Shown: positions 11,840-22,059, numbered from the stretch's first letter. The stretch is DNA of 64,000 nucleotides from Bettongia penicillata ogilbyi (GCA_023548195.1 JAJHZJ010000413.1:14815941-14879940), one strand, 5' to 3'. Made by a program: numbers and translations. The notes: generated from the letters alone by a model not told the origin.

Positions 11840-12680
11840 AATACACTGCTAGTAGGTACTTAACAGATGAAATTGATTGAATGATGTCATTCATGGCAAT
11901 TGAAGAGGCTAACTAGGAGAGCCAAATGTTCAAGGAGGTAACAACACATGTTGAAGGAGAAGTATGCAAAGGTAGGGATTGGGATTGAAGACCATAATCC
12001 AGGTATCTACCTCTTTAAGAAAGAGAGTGATAAGAACCTGGACACTGGAAGTTAATTGAAAAAAAAAGGATCAAAACTAGTGATGTAGATAAATGATAAC
12101 GATGATGGTAAAACTCTTAAATGTTGGTTCTTCACATTTGTCAGTTCCCATGGACAGATTTTCTACCTGAGACTTAAAAAAAGTTAAATACCCTAATTTT
12201 TAGGACCTAATAAAGAAAAATTATTAATTTATTTTCTTTCTGTTTTGTTCTATAAGTTTTCAGTCATCCCCACCCCCTGCAGGGTGTGTTTTCTTTACAA
12301 GTCAGATCAGTTTATTTTGAGATGATTTTTGCATCATTAATTATTTTAATACTGAGACCTACTGTATTACTGAATCCTTTCAAATGTGTAAAATCATGTC
12401 TCTGAAGTGCTGTTCAGGTTTTCCTTTTAATTTTAAATAGATAAGAATGCTTCCTTATTGTTCTCTCCATACAGGACTGCAGGCTGACCGAATAAAGTTT
12501 GTCCACTGGCCTAGAAAGCCTAAGGAATCAAGCATTTAATTCCTTTGAGAGCCTCACACTTGGTGAGGCTTGCCAGAGATTGTTCTTTTCAGGCTCATCT
12601 TGTTTGCTGCATTGCTGAGTGAATTTGGAATTCAATTTGGAATGTCTCTCTAGTTGAAGGGATCCTTCTGGAAAAATTTC
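11840..12680. other. No recognised gene; AT-rich patch with homeobox/POU-like words
   Basis: No repeat landmark that I recognise. Around 12318-12352 the sequence contains 'ttttgcatcattaatta' followed by 'ttttaat', which resembles octamer-like and homeodomain core words and could belong to a conserved non-coding element. No coding frame. Confidence 0.3.
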
Positions 12681-12681
12681 A

Positions 12682-12840
12682 GTGTCCTGTGTTGTTTCAG
12701 GGACCCAGAGAATTTTTTCACACCATGGGCTGAAAGGGACAACTGGAGATTTGACTGGATCTTTGAATTCCTAATGAATTTTAGGGACCCCACGAGAAGT
12801 TCTGGGTGCTTGGTATTATTTCAGAGGCCCAGAGGAATTT
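12682..12840 (+). repeat. Diverged tandem pair containing 'ttcag ggaccca gag'
   Basis: 'gttgtttcagggacccagag' followed by 'aattt' at about 12691-12715 recurs in diverged form as 'tattatttcagaggcccaga' followed by 'ggaattt' at about 12814-12840, roughly 124 bp downstream. A third weaker block ('gaattttagggaccccacg') lies between them. It could be an old tandem duplication or part of an unrecognised repeat such as an LTR. Confidence 0.45.
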
Positions 12841-13234
12841 AAAACCACTCAGTAAACATGAGTACAAAGAAGAGGATGGGGCAGGCAGCTTAGCAGAAGA
12901 TGGGGAGGGCAAAATACTCTGTTCTTCCTCTTTTACCAGTCAGAACAGGCTTGCAAGAAGCCCCAGGTGATCTAGTTTACCTACCTCAGCAGTAGATAAA
13001 CACTGACTCAGGTTTCTGCAAGTAAATTTGTCCATTGTATATGTTAAATTTGGCCACAAACTTGGTGAAGTAGATGCTTTGTGTCTGCCATTTTCAATCC
13101 ACTGTCCTCAGTGACTTCCTTGTTGGAGGGGAGATTGTTCTGGATTTGGAAATGGATTGCATTTCTTTTCATGCTATATCTTTTCAGTAACTATTCCTTT
13201 GTCAAAACTAATTCATGTCAATTGGTTAAATGTT

Positions 13235-13468
13235 GCTATTGTTCAGTCATTCAGCCTTGCCAGACTGTTCCTGACCCTGTGGACCACAGCTTGCCAGGCA
13301 ATATTGTCCATGGGGTTTTCTTGGCAAAAATACTGGAGTAGTTTGCCATTTTCTTCCCTAGTGAATCATCTTTTGTCAGAGCTCTCCACTATGACACATC
13401 TGTCTTGGGAAACCCTGCATGGCATAGCTCATAGTTCCATTGAACTATACAAGTCCCTCCACTAAGAC
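13235..13468 (-). mobile_element. RTE (BovB-like) LINE 3' fragment, reverse
   Basis: Read on the minus strand, it contains 'gtggagagctctgacaaaag', 'gaaaatggcaaactactcca', 'gtatttttgccaagaaaacc' and 'ccatggacaatattgcc', closely parallel to the 3' region of BovB/RTE elements known from ruminants and marsupials. The 102-residue open frame on the plus strand (13157-13465) is an antisense frame through it. The tails of the marsupial SINEs in this window are related to this sequence. Confidence 0.75.
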
Positions 13469-13769
13469 AAGGCAGTGGTTCAGGAGGGGTGGTTAAATGT
13501 TACTGGGGTGCTAATTACTGGAAAGTATAGATGATATACTAATTATATTTGATAGTTGATATAAGGGAGAATAAACAGGAATGGGAGCTTGAGCTCCCTC
13601 AGGGGTACCTTGAGAGTGTTGAAGAGGAAAATATAGCCTTATTCTGGATACCTGATTCATTAATGTCAGGCAGAGTTTGAATTAAATAACCCAAGATATC
13701 TTAAGTACCATACAAGCATTATCTCATTTCATCCCTAGCACAGCAATTATGCTGATTTGGGATATAGAT

Positions 13770-14080
13770 ATGGGAAGAAAGGAAAGAAGTATTTATCTAA
13801 TGCTTACTATGTGCCAGGCACTGTGCTAAGCCCTTTACAAGTATTACCTCATTTGTCCATGGGGTTTTCTTGTATTACCTCATTTGGTCCTCACAACAAC
13901 CCTGGGAGGCAAGTGCTATTGTCATCCCCATTTTGCAATCAAGGAAACTGAAGCACCTAGAGGTCAAGTGACCTGCCCAGAGTCACAAAGTTAGTAGTGT
14001 TCAAGGCAGAATTTAAATTCAAGTCATCTTGATTTCAGACCCAACCTTCTATCCACTTTGCCACTAGCTGCTTCTGGAAG
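13770..14080 (-). mobile_element. MIR/THER1 SINE, reverse, with internal micro-insertion
   Basis: Clear landmarks: 'actatgtgccaggcactgtg', 'cctcacaacaaccctgggag', 'caaggaaactgaagcacc', 'caagtgacctgcccagagtc', 'ctatccactttgccactagc'. At 13841-13886 a 15-bp block ('gtattacctcatttg') is duplicated around 16 bp of foreign sequence (see findings). Open frame 13757-13951 is a chance frame. Confidence 0.85.
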
Positions 14081-14084
14081 TTAA

Positions 14085-14200
14085 ATGACTGGTCAGTGGT
14101 CAAATGACTAGTGATCATTTAGGTGGAATTGGTATTGGGGTCTTCCTGATTCTAAATCCAGTGTGCGAGCTATTTTACACAGCTGCTTCAGTGAAGAGAA
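14085..14200 (-). mobile_element. MIR fragment, reverse
   Basis: A short degenerate second MIR head: 'tggggtcttcctgattctaa' and 'atccagtgtgcgagctattt' followed by 'tacacagctgctt'. It lies directly beside the preceding MIR. Confidence 0.5.
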
Positions 14201-14404
14201 ACTGCTAAAGTGATGTTGGCAAAAGGATAGTCTGGAAGTATCAGGGGAGAACAAGAATCTGGCCTTTTACTTCTCCTGGCTTAGAGTGTCAAGAACTATG
14301 GGAACAGGAGCACAACGTGCAGGAGTGGGTAGCTAGAGAGGGAATATCTTCAGGATGGGTGAAAGAATTTTACCTTCAGCAGGTCATGACTTTTCCCCAT
14401 GGTC

Positions 14405-14545
14405 TTGTCTTGTCTTCCTTCCTTCCTTCCTTCCTTCCTTCCTTCCTTCCTTCCTTCCTTCCTTCCTTCCTTCCTTCCTTCCTTCTCTCTCCCTCTATTT
14501 TTTCTTTCTCTCTCCCTCTCTTTTTTCTTTCTCTCTCTCTTTATC

Positions 14546-14634
<89 letters not shown>

Positions 14635-14755
14635 TCTTCTTCTTCCTTCCTTCCTTCCTTCCTTCCTTCCTTCCTTCATTCTTTCTCTCTCTCTCCCTCC
14701 CTTCCTTCTTACCTTTTTTACTTCCTTCCTTTCTTTTTCTCTCTTTCTTTCTTTC
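14405..14755. repeat. Polypyrimidine (CCTT)n/(CTTT)n compound microsatellite
   Basis: About 75 bp of CCTT units (14411-14485), mixed CT-rich spacer, about 80 bp of CTTT units (14551-14632), a second CCTT block (about 14643-14677) and further CT-rich sequence. The overlapping open frames of up to 163 residues (poly-Phe/Leu/Ser, or Lys/Glu/Arg on the other strand) are products of the repeat and not genes. Confidence 0.97.
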
Positions 14756-15360
14756 ATGTTTGCCTCACAATTTTCTCCGTCTTGTTGCCTTTTCATCAGT
14801 CAAATTGATGACAACTGAAAGGTTTTAACCCTCTCACATACATGAAACCACAAATACACTACATCCAGCTCATTCCTTTTCATATACTTTACATTTCATC
14901 TGATTCTACCAACTTTATCTTATTCATCCTTGTCACCCTCCAGATTCCCCTTTGGCAGGAGAGTGAGAGAGCAAACCAAACATACATTCCCACTAATGTA
15001 CCTGTGACACACTCCTGACACTATGCAAGAGAAGATGGGCTACTCATACTGTAAATTTAAAGAATGATGGCTAGATGGTCAACATGTTCCATATATCCTC
15101 AAAATGTTGGGAGCAAGTGAAGGTTTTCAGCATATGGGGTGGATGCTCTTTGGTGAACTTTTGGGAGACCATGAACAGGAGCCACACAAATGGATCAGGA
15201 CTAAATGACTTGAGATTTGCAATGTTTGAGGGAAACTTCTGAATCAAAGAGAGTTGTTGAGAGTATCCAAAATGCCTGCATACGGTAGGGACTTAAGAAA
15301 TAATTAAGTGATGAGTTATTTATCCGAACATGCAACAATGAGAAAAATGCAGAAATTCCT
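14756..15360. other. No recognised gene or repeat
   Basis: Ordinary AT-rich DNA with no coding frame and no repeat landmark I can name. Confidence 0.35.
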
Positions 15361-15364
15361 AAAA

Positions 15365-15535
15365 TCATTTCATCAACCTATCAACAGAGATTTATTATGC
15401 ATATATTAAATGTTTAGTGTTGTGCCAGATACCTGGGAGAAAAGGAACATAAGATAACATTTTTACCCTTAAGGGAATTATAATCTTGAAAGAGAGACAA
15501 GATACACACACAAGTAAGAAGACAACTTATTTGGG
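15365..15535 (+). mobile_element. MIR-related repeat ('aacatttattaagc...tgtgccag' type)
   Basis: 'caacagagatttattatgca', 'gttgtgccagatacctggg', 'aacatttttacccttaaggg' and 'gagacaagatacacacacaa' follow the pattern of a common mammalian repeat that begins with a MIR/L2-like terminus and continues 'gtccctgccctcaaggagct'. Similar starts occur at 17036, 28672, 46335 and 47363. Confidence 0.55.
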
Positions 15536-15539
15536 GAGT

Positions 15540-17030
15540 TTGAAATGGCTAGTAAACGAGTACTAGAAAAATCTAGAAAAGCACATGATTGCCAAGCACT
15601 TGGGTGGTTGGGCAGGAGAAACCCATCCACTCATCATTCCTTTATCATTAGTTGAGAAGGGAAAGTAGACAGGTAATAGACAGATGGAGTAGCTGACTCT
15701 TCACTGCTGATTTAGGGAGTGAGAATAACCCTAACTGTTCTCAGATGGTCTTCACAATAAAAAATGTTCTCTTGTGAGGACAATTGTTAGAATGTCAGCA
15801 CCCAAAGGGTTAGGACAAATGCTTTGCTAGAATCACTAAATAGTCAAAGAAGAACTGTGATTAGTTGGGAAATAACTGGGCATTTGGGAAAGTTAAGGGA
15901 CTCAGGATCACAATATATTGCCATCTCTCATGCCTAGAATCTGGAAGGCATCTTAGATACCTGCCCTCAGACTACCCCATGTCATAAATATAATGACTGA
16001 CTATGGTAGCTTGATGTTTAAAGATATAAAAATCTCATCTATAAGTTTACAAACATTTCATTGTTATTAAAAGTTCTAACATTATGATTTTATGAAAGAT
16101 ATAGCTATTTGGTGACTTTATACAAATTTGGAAAAGAGAATTCCTTGAAGGTAGTTCATCATATTAAAATACTTTTGTCATGATTATGCTAGGAAATAAG
16201 CAGATTATACATTTTAGTTAAATTCCATGGTTTTTAAGTTATCATGTTAGGCTTGGTTGGAGTTTTCAAGGAAAAGAGACAGACTCTCACATTCTCACTT
16301 TAACCTTAGAATTTGTCTAATAATATACCATCCTTGTGGACATACTCAAAAGCTAGTGTGTAAGAAGACCTACTGAATGACTTATATTAAGTGTTGTGAA
16401 GTTTTATTGCTATACTACAGATAGATAATGGATCCTGGAATGCATTAAAAATCATCAACCTAGGAAAAACAAATATCAGGTACCTTTGAATACACCAGTC
16501 ACAAGTTGGTCAGATAATTTTAAACACAAAAATTGAAGCAATTCCTTTGTATCACAAAAATCCAGTCTTGCTTTGTATTCCTTATGCTTTATGGTTTAGC
16601 TTCTAAAGCAATTGTTGGGACATGATTCTTACAGTTTAGGTTTTTGAAAGAGAAGAGTTGGGTTTTCTTGGTATATTTACAGAAGGTCATGGAAATAATT
16701 TTTTTGGTCAATGACTTTGAACTTCTTCCAAATAAAAAAGCCCTTTGGGATATTTCAATGGGGGCACAGCCCCTACATTGTACATGACTTCATGTAGAAT
16801 TGTATCATTTGGTTTCAACATATATGTGATCAGTCTTCATTTTAGGGTCCTTGTGGATATAGAAGTTCAATAACTTCTCTAAGCACTACCTCTGCATTTC
16901 TCCTTTGCTATAAAGGTACTCAGATTGGAAGAGAAACTCCCTATTCTAAACCTTGTCAAATCAGCAGAAAAATCTAGAACAAACTTGTCTTCTATTATCA
17001 TTCCTAGTTCTTCTGTAGTAGTGTACCGGT
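15540..17030. other. No recognised gene or repeat
   Basis: About 1.5 kb of AT-rich sequence without a long open frame, tandem array or repeat landmark that I recognise. Together with 62060-63005 and 42480-44745 it is among the longest apparently unique stretches in the window. Confidence 0.4.
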
Positions 17031-17035
17031 AAATG

Positions 17036-17095
17036 CCAGTCAATCAATAAACATTGATTGTCATTATGTGCCAGGCACTGTGATAACCACCAGTT
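17036..17095 (+). mobile_element. Short MIR-type terminus
   Basis: 'gtcaatcaataaacattgat' followed by 'tgtcattatgtgccaggcac' and 'tgtgataac'. The element is cut off almost immediately by the poly-A run before the L1 5' end. Confidence 0.6.
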
Positions 17096-17111
17096 TTCTG
17101 ATTTAAAAAAA

Positions 17112-19210
17112 AAAAAGAGTAGGAGAGGATTCTGGGAAGATGGCAGAATAGGTCAGAAAATTTCAAGCTCTCAAGATTTTGCTGCACAGAAGAGATAGAA
17201 TAGTGCCCCTTGACTGTGAAAACAAATAAAAGTAGGGGCAGAATAGGGGTTCTCTTGTGACCATCAGAGTAGACCTGAAGAAAAATCCCAGAAGAGTAAA
17301 CACCTCCAGGCTGGGGTCAGCTTTAACCCAAGAGACAAGCTATTTAAATCACAAGCAGCAAGCCCTGGCATTAGTTGGTTTGAGAGGCTATCTCCACCTC
17401 AGCCTTGAATACTTTTACTCCAGGGAAAGTGAGGGAAGTTGGGTATCTGACCTGGGGAAGATCTAGGGAACCTCTGCTGACATGGAACACCAGACCCAGT
17501 TGTACTGTGGAGAGTGGCTGGGATGAGAAGAAACCAGCACACTTTTGTGAGTGCAGAAACAATGGGGTAGGGATATTTCTGGCTGTGGGCACTTATAGGA
17601 GGCTGGAGATCTTGGTTTGAGTTCAAAGACAGAAGGGAGAACTGAAGAGGTTCAAAGGCCAGGAACACCATCCCACATACCCCAGGACAGAGGTGATTAT
17701 AAAAACTAAATTACTAAAAAAATGCACAGGCAAAGGAGAAGGAATCCAACTATAGAGAGATTCTATGGGAATAGAGAAGATTGGGGTTTGTCTTCACAGG
17801 AACATGCGGAAGCAAAGAAACCTTCTACCCCAAAGAATAACATCAAATAGTCATCAGCTCAAAAAGAATTCATTGAAGAACTTAAAAAAGACTTTAAAAA
17901 TTAAATGAGAGAGATGGAGGAAAAATTAAAAAAAGAAAAACAATAATACAATAAAAATAAGATTTTGACAAGAAAGTCAGACAATCAGAAAAAGAGATCC
18001 AGAATCTTAAGGAAGAAAATGACTCCTTGAAAATCAGAATTGGGCAAGGTGAAGCCAGCAAAGTTATAAGAGATGAAAAAATTAAAAAAAAACAAACCAA
18101 AATATAAAGAATGAAAAAAATTGAAGAGAATGTGAAACATCTCATAAGAAAAACAATGAATCTAAAGAACATATCAAGAAGTGAAATTCACATAATTGCA
18201 CTGTCTGAAAGTTCTGATCAAAAAAAGAATCTTGACACAATAATAGAAGAAATAATTAAAGAAAATTGTCCTAAACTGTTAGGACAAGAGAGGAAAGTAG
18301 AAATAGAAGAAATTCACTGATCACCACCTGAAAGAGATCTTACAAGGAAAACTCACAGAAATATCATACTTAAATCCTGATATCTCAGATCAAGGACAAA
18401 ATATTACAAGTAATAAGGAAAAACAATTTGCATACAATGGTACCACAATTTGAATCACACAAGCATTGGCAACACTAAAAGATGGTAGATCTTGAAACAG
18501 TATGAGCAAAATAACTGAGCCTCTGAACATTTTTTCTGAATGAAAATAAAATGGGCATTTGATCAACTATCAGACTTTCAGAACTCTCCTAATAAATAAC
18601 TACAACCCTGAGCTCAATAGAGGATTTGACATACAAGAGTCAAGAGAAATATAGGGTACACACTAATGACAAGGACCTAAATAAAGGTAGAATGTTTACC
18701 TTTTATGTATGGAAAATGTAAAATCTATGTCTCAGATTGTTACTAGTAATTTGGCAGCTTATAAGAAAGATTGGGGCAGACCTGATAATGCTATGACTTC
18801 AAAAAGTAAAACTGTGAAAGAACAGCTAAAAAAATAATTATTTTATACAAATGAGGTGCAAGAGGAAGAACCAATACAGAGGAGTTAGATGGGAGAGGGA
18901 GGCTGTTAGTTCTGGAAACCTACTTTCATCGAGAATGGGTTTAAGAGGGGGAAAATCCATATACATTTAAAAAAGTATAATCATCTAAATTTACAAAGAA
19001 ATAAAACTCTAAGGGGATGGGGGGTAGAAGATAAAGGAGGGACCTTTTGAGGGGAAGGTGAGGGAATAGGTTGAAAGAGGGATATAGAAAGGTCTTTAGA
19101 TTTAGGAGAATGAGGAAGGATTGCTGGAGTGGAGGTATTTTAAGTAATAGGAGAGCAAGATAGAAGTAAAAAGAGTTAGGAGAGACAGGAAAGAAGAGAC
19201 ATGCACAAAC
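17112..19210 (+). mobile_element. L1-family element, 5' UTR and ORF1 only (HAL1-like)
   Basis: It starts 'gattctgggaagatggcag' and 'aataggtcag', as marsupial L1 5' UTRs do, right after an A-run at 17104-17115. A 5' UTR of about 600 bp is followed by an A-rich ORF1 with a coiled-coil-type segment (about 17880-18090) and an RRM-type segment (18111-18320). Sequence after about 18350 degenerates through an ORF1 C-terminal region and a G/A-rich post-ORF1 region, and no ORF2 endonuclease or RT motif follows. HAL1 elements are L1 derivatives lacking ORF2; a 3' truncation or deletion would look the same. Confidence 0.7.
18111..18320 (+). pseudogene. L1 ORF1p fragment (broken)
   Basis: A 69-codon frame contains NLDTIIEEIIKENCPKLL and then RKVEIEEIH, equivalent to the L1 ORF1p RRM region (human: DIIQENFPNL ... 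VQIQEIQ). In L1, ORF1p is an RNA-binding chaperone that trimerises through a coiled coil. Stops interrupt the frame upstream in the coiled-coil region (17880-18090) and just downstream, so no full ORF1p can be made. Confidence 0.75.
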
Positions 19211-19218
19211 ATAAAAAC

Positions 19219-19275
19219 ATTATATATATATATATATATATAGTATGTATATATGTATATGTGTATGTGTATATC
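19219..19275. repeat. (TA)n/(TATG)n microsatellite
   Basis: A TA run of about 24 bp followed by imperfect 'tatgta/tgtatg' units. It sits at the right edge of the HAL1-like element. Confidence 0.85.
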
Positions 19276-19694
19276 AATACCTATATATAAATATGTCCAT
19301 GCTCAGTTGTAGCCTTGGAATGGTGAGTAGAGGGGAGGAAGGGGGGAAAAAAGAACAAAGTAAAAAGGGTACAGCAGAGAACAAAAGAAAACCTGCAAGG
19401 AAGCAAAGATGGACAGCTTTTAACATGATGCATAATATTTAATATATAGGCTTTCTTGAAATGATAAGTTCTTGCTATATATTCTGAATCCTCTCCTATG
19501 TTCTGCTGTGCATATGACATGTTTTTTCTTTTTTCTTTTATATTTAAGTCTATAATGTTTTTTTCTTTTCTTATTAGGTATTTAAGTTTTTATATTTGTT
19601 TAAAATTTTTTAAAATTTAGAAAAATAGCACATTCCACACACAAGTTTAATCTCCATTATTACATTTTCTGCATGACTTTAAGTTTAGACCATC

Positions 19695-19860
19695 AAGAAA
19701 ACAATAAATCAACCCTGATTTTGTAGTGTTTGCCAGTTTCTGAGTTGTTTATGTTCGTATTAAAAATTTAACAATCAGCTTTCCTGAGTGGCAAGAACTG
19801 TCTCCAGTATACCCTTGTTCAGGAGCAACTGACCTTGAACATTGCATAGAAAAGGAAGGT
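19695..19860 (+). repeat. Unnamed interspersed repeat, copy 1
   Basis: 'ctgattttgtagtgtttgcc' and 'agtttctgagttgtttatgt', then 'caatcagctttcctgagtgg' and 'tctccagtatacccttgttc', show a diverged parallel at about 22140-22270. I cannot name the family. Confidence 0.35.
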
Positions 19861-20059
19861 GAGGAGGATAGGAGAGATTGTTAGAAGTTTGAATTTTCAA
19901 ATATATCAGTGGTTTTTTTGATATTGATAGAAAATTTCATTCTTTTGATCTGTGAAATACAATATAAAGACTTTCATGTGATATTGAAATCTTTTCTACC
20001 AAACAATAAAGTTTTTTTTTAGCTGTCTTTACCTAAGATTTCATCTCATCAGTGTGGCA

Positions 20060-20265
20060 ATGTCCATGAATGGAAATTCCTTTTGTCAAGAAACTCCCTC
20101 TACCAATATTGGTGGGCAGTTGTTCTATGAGTTGTCTATATTACTGAGGAGTTAAGCGAGTTGCCTGAGTCTCATAACCAGTGCGTCAGAGGTAAACAGG
20201 GACTTGAATGCAGCCACTTAACTTTGGGGTTTTCTCTAATTACTATATGACATTCTTGGCACCAG
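20060..20265 (-). mobile_element. MIR-like SINE, reverse
   Basis: 'gaaactccctctaccaatat', 'gagttaagcgagttgcctga', 'gtctcataaccagtgcgtca' and 'gaggtaaacagggacttgaa' belong to a MIR-like family also found in reverse at 48175-48310 and 54425-54680. Confidence 0.6.
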
Positions 20266-20559
20266 GTGGATGAGACAAATTTTCACTTCCTCCACAAATT
20301 GTTTTGGGGTTGTATGGACAACCTGATTGAATTTTAGATGAAAGAAATTATAGGGAAAGGTCATGGAATGAGCATCGTGATGAACCTCCCTTCAGTCCAT
20401 ACTCACAGATATCTAATGAATCCTATATCTAAGGCATTTTCCGTTTAATTTTCCCATCATTTACCATCACTAATCAAAGCAACAACATTACTTACCCTCC
20501 AATTATTGCTAGGAGCCTCTAGGAAATCTCCCTGTATTTTGCCAAGGTCAGATATTTAT

Positions 20560-21185
20560 GTATAGTTTGGAGTTCCACTCTTTCAGAAGAATATTGACAG
20601 GCTGGAGTATATCCAGAGAAGAGTAACCAGGATGGTGAACAGAATTAAAAGTACCATATGAGGCATAGTTGAAGCAATTGTGTTTCATTAATCTGCTGAA
20701 AAGGTGACTGAAGGGGAATATGATCATTCTACTGAAGGAGGGAACATGATAGAAGGGCAAGAGTTCCAACTCTTGGATTCAAATCTGGCTTCTGACGCTA
20801 AGTGCCTGAACAGTCTTGAACAAATTACTTCTTCTTCTAGGGCCCCAGTTTCTCTAACTGTATAATGAGGGCATTAAACTAGACACCTTTTGGGGTTCCC
20901 TCTAGGTCAATGGCCTTATTTCCCTAACTTCTCAAATGGCTGTCATTTAGAAGAATGGTTGGACCTTTTCTGTTTGACTAAAGAAAGAGAAATTAGAAAC
21001 AATGGGTAGAAGCTGTAAGAAAGACATCTTGTGTTTGATGTAAGAAAAATTTCCTAATGAAATTATCCAAAAGCCATCTTCAAGTATAAGCCAGTTAGCC
21101 ATTCTTAGAGATGCTAATAAAAGGGTTCCTGTTTAGGCCATAGTTGGAACCTTTGAGATCTCTTCTGATTTAATAATCTGAAAAG
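20560..21185 (+). mobile_element. L3/CR1 3' region, interrupted by a MIR3
   Basis: The left part (20580-20760) follows CR1 ORF2 C-terminal DNA: 'caggctggagtatatccaga', 'gaagagtaaccaggatggtg', 'ccatatgaggcatagttgaa'. After a 170-bp SINE the L3 resumes at about 20936 with 'tggctgtcatttagaagaat', 'aaacaatgggtagaagctgt', 'taagaaaaatttcctaatga' and ends near 'gatctcttctgatttaataa'. Collinearity across the interruption shows that the SINE inserted into the L3. Confidence 0.75.
20765..20935 (+). mobile_element. MIR3 SINE nested in L3
   Basis: 'gattcaaatctggcttctga', 'cttgaacaaattacttcttc', 'ctagggccccagtttctcta', 'gcattaaactagacaccttt' and 'tggggttccctctagg' are MIR3 in sense with its L3-like tail. 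Confidence 0.7.
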
Positions 21186-21204
21186 AGAGCTTCTTTGTAG
21201 AACT

Positions 21205-21265
21205 GCTTAGATTCATAGAATCTCAGAGCTGGAGCATATTTCAGAGATCCTGTTGTCTCAGCTCT
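21205..21265 (-). mobile_element. MIR3/L3 tail fragment, reverse
   Basis: 'gattcatagaatctcagagc' followed by 'tggagcatatttcagagatc' is the reversed tail shared by MIR3 and L3. Only about 60 bp is recognisable. Confidence 0.5.
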
Positions 21266-21332
21266 TATGTAAAGTGTGAATTTCATGTAAAATATTGCCA
21301 ATCATTAATTAGAAAATGTTAGGGACTCTCTC

Positions 21333-21410
21333 CAGTGGTGGGGAACCTGCAAACTTGAGACCATATGTGGTCCTCTAGGTCCTCAAGTGAGACACTTTGA
21401 CTGAGGGTCA
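21333..21410 (+). mobile_element. hAT DNA transposon terminus (OposCharlie-like)
   Basis: 'cagtggtggggaacctgcaa' then 'tgtggtcctctaggtcctca' and 'gtgagacactttgactgag' is the end pattern of a hAT family common in marsupials, with a terminus near 'caggggtggggaacctgcgg'. The other end is not visible. Confidence 0.6.
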
Positions 21411-21654
21411 CAGGTGTATGTGTATACATGCATATGTGTATGTATGTAGGCAAATTTTATACATTTGATTAGATAACTTCAATTATTAGGGATATTTTAA
21501 ACTTTAGTCTAAGTATGCCTTCCTGTAGCTTCTCCCAATTGATATTGGCTTTGCCTACATTGACCAAGTAGAATAGATCGGTTTAATCTTAAAAAATTAA
21601 ATAAAAAAGTTATGAAAATAATCTCTGTATTTAAAGACAGATGTCATGCTATTC

Positions 21655-21820
21655 CTACATCTCTAGTTGACAACAATCTTCATCATATAGGATGATTTCC
21701 AGACTCCCATTCATCTTCCTTTGGATGCTGTACAGATTTTTGATATTCTTCCTAAAACATTATCAGAACTGAATATTATACTCCAGATGTGGTCTGACCA
21801 GGACAGGTTATATGTTAAGA
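21655..21820 (-). mobile_element. L3/CR1 fragment, reverse
   Basis: 'gatattcttcctaaaacatt', 'cagaactgaatattatactc' and 'cagatgtggtctgaccagga' are the reverse complement of the L3 segment equivalent to 'ggtcagaccacatctggagt'. Related sense copies lie at 7640-7800 and 41715-42290. Confidence 0.7.
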
Positions 21821-21842
21821 ACACTGCTATTGAAAATATATA

Positions 21843-21895
21843 AGCATTTAATAGAGTTCCTGGCACATAGTAGGTGCTATATAAATGTTAGTTAC
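21843..21895 (+). mobile_element. MIR/L2 3' terminus
   Basis: 'agagttcctggcacatagta' followed by 'ggtgctatataaatgttagt' is the conserved MIR end. Confidence 0.7.
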
Positions 21896-22059
21896 TGCTG
21901 CTGCCACCACCATCAAGCCATGTCTTGTCTGATTGTATCCTGACTCTATTGAACTTTCTCTACAATGTGCCAGAAACCTCTTCATTCTGTAATCTGCATG
22001 TTTGTAGTACCCTTCTTCCAGGGTTGTGCTGGTAAATGTATAACTGACTTTCTGGAAGA

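Noticed and set aside
12460..13030. Possible ERV LTR around 'gaataaagtttgtccactgg'
   Set aside because: No TG/CA ends or flanking duplication could be fixed. Reported only as a diverged repeat pair.
13157..13465. 102-codon plus-strand frame
   Set aside because: Antisense frame through an RTE/BovB-like fragment; the real element reads on the minus strand.
14317..14828. Open frames of 139-163 residues on both strands
   Set aside because: They are translations of CCTT/CTTT repeats (poly Leu-Pro-Ser-Phe or Lys-Glu-Arg). Every frame of such an array is open for free.
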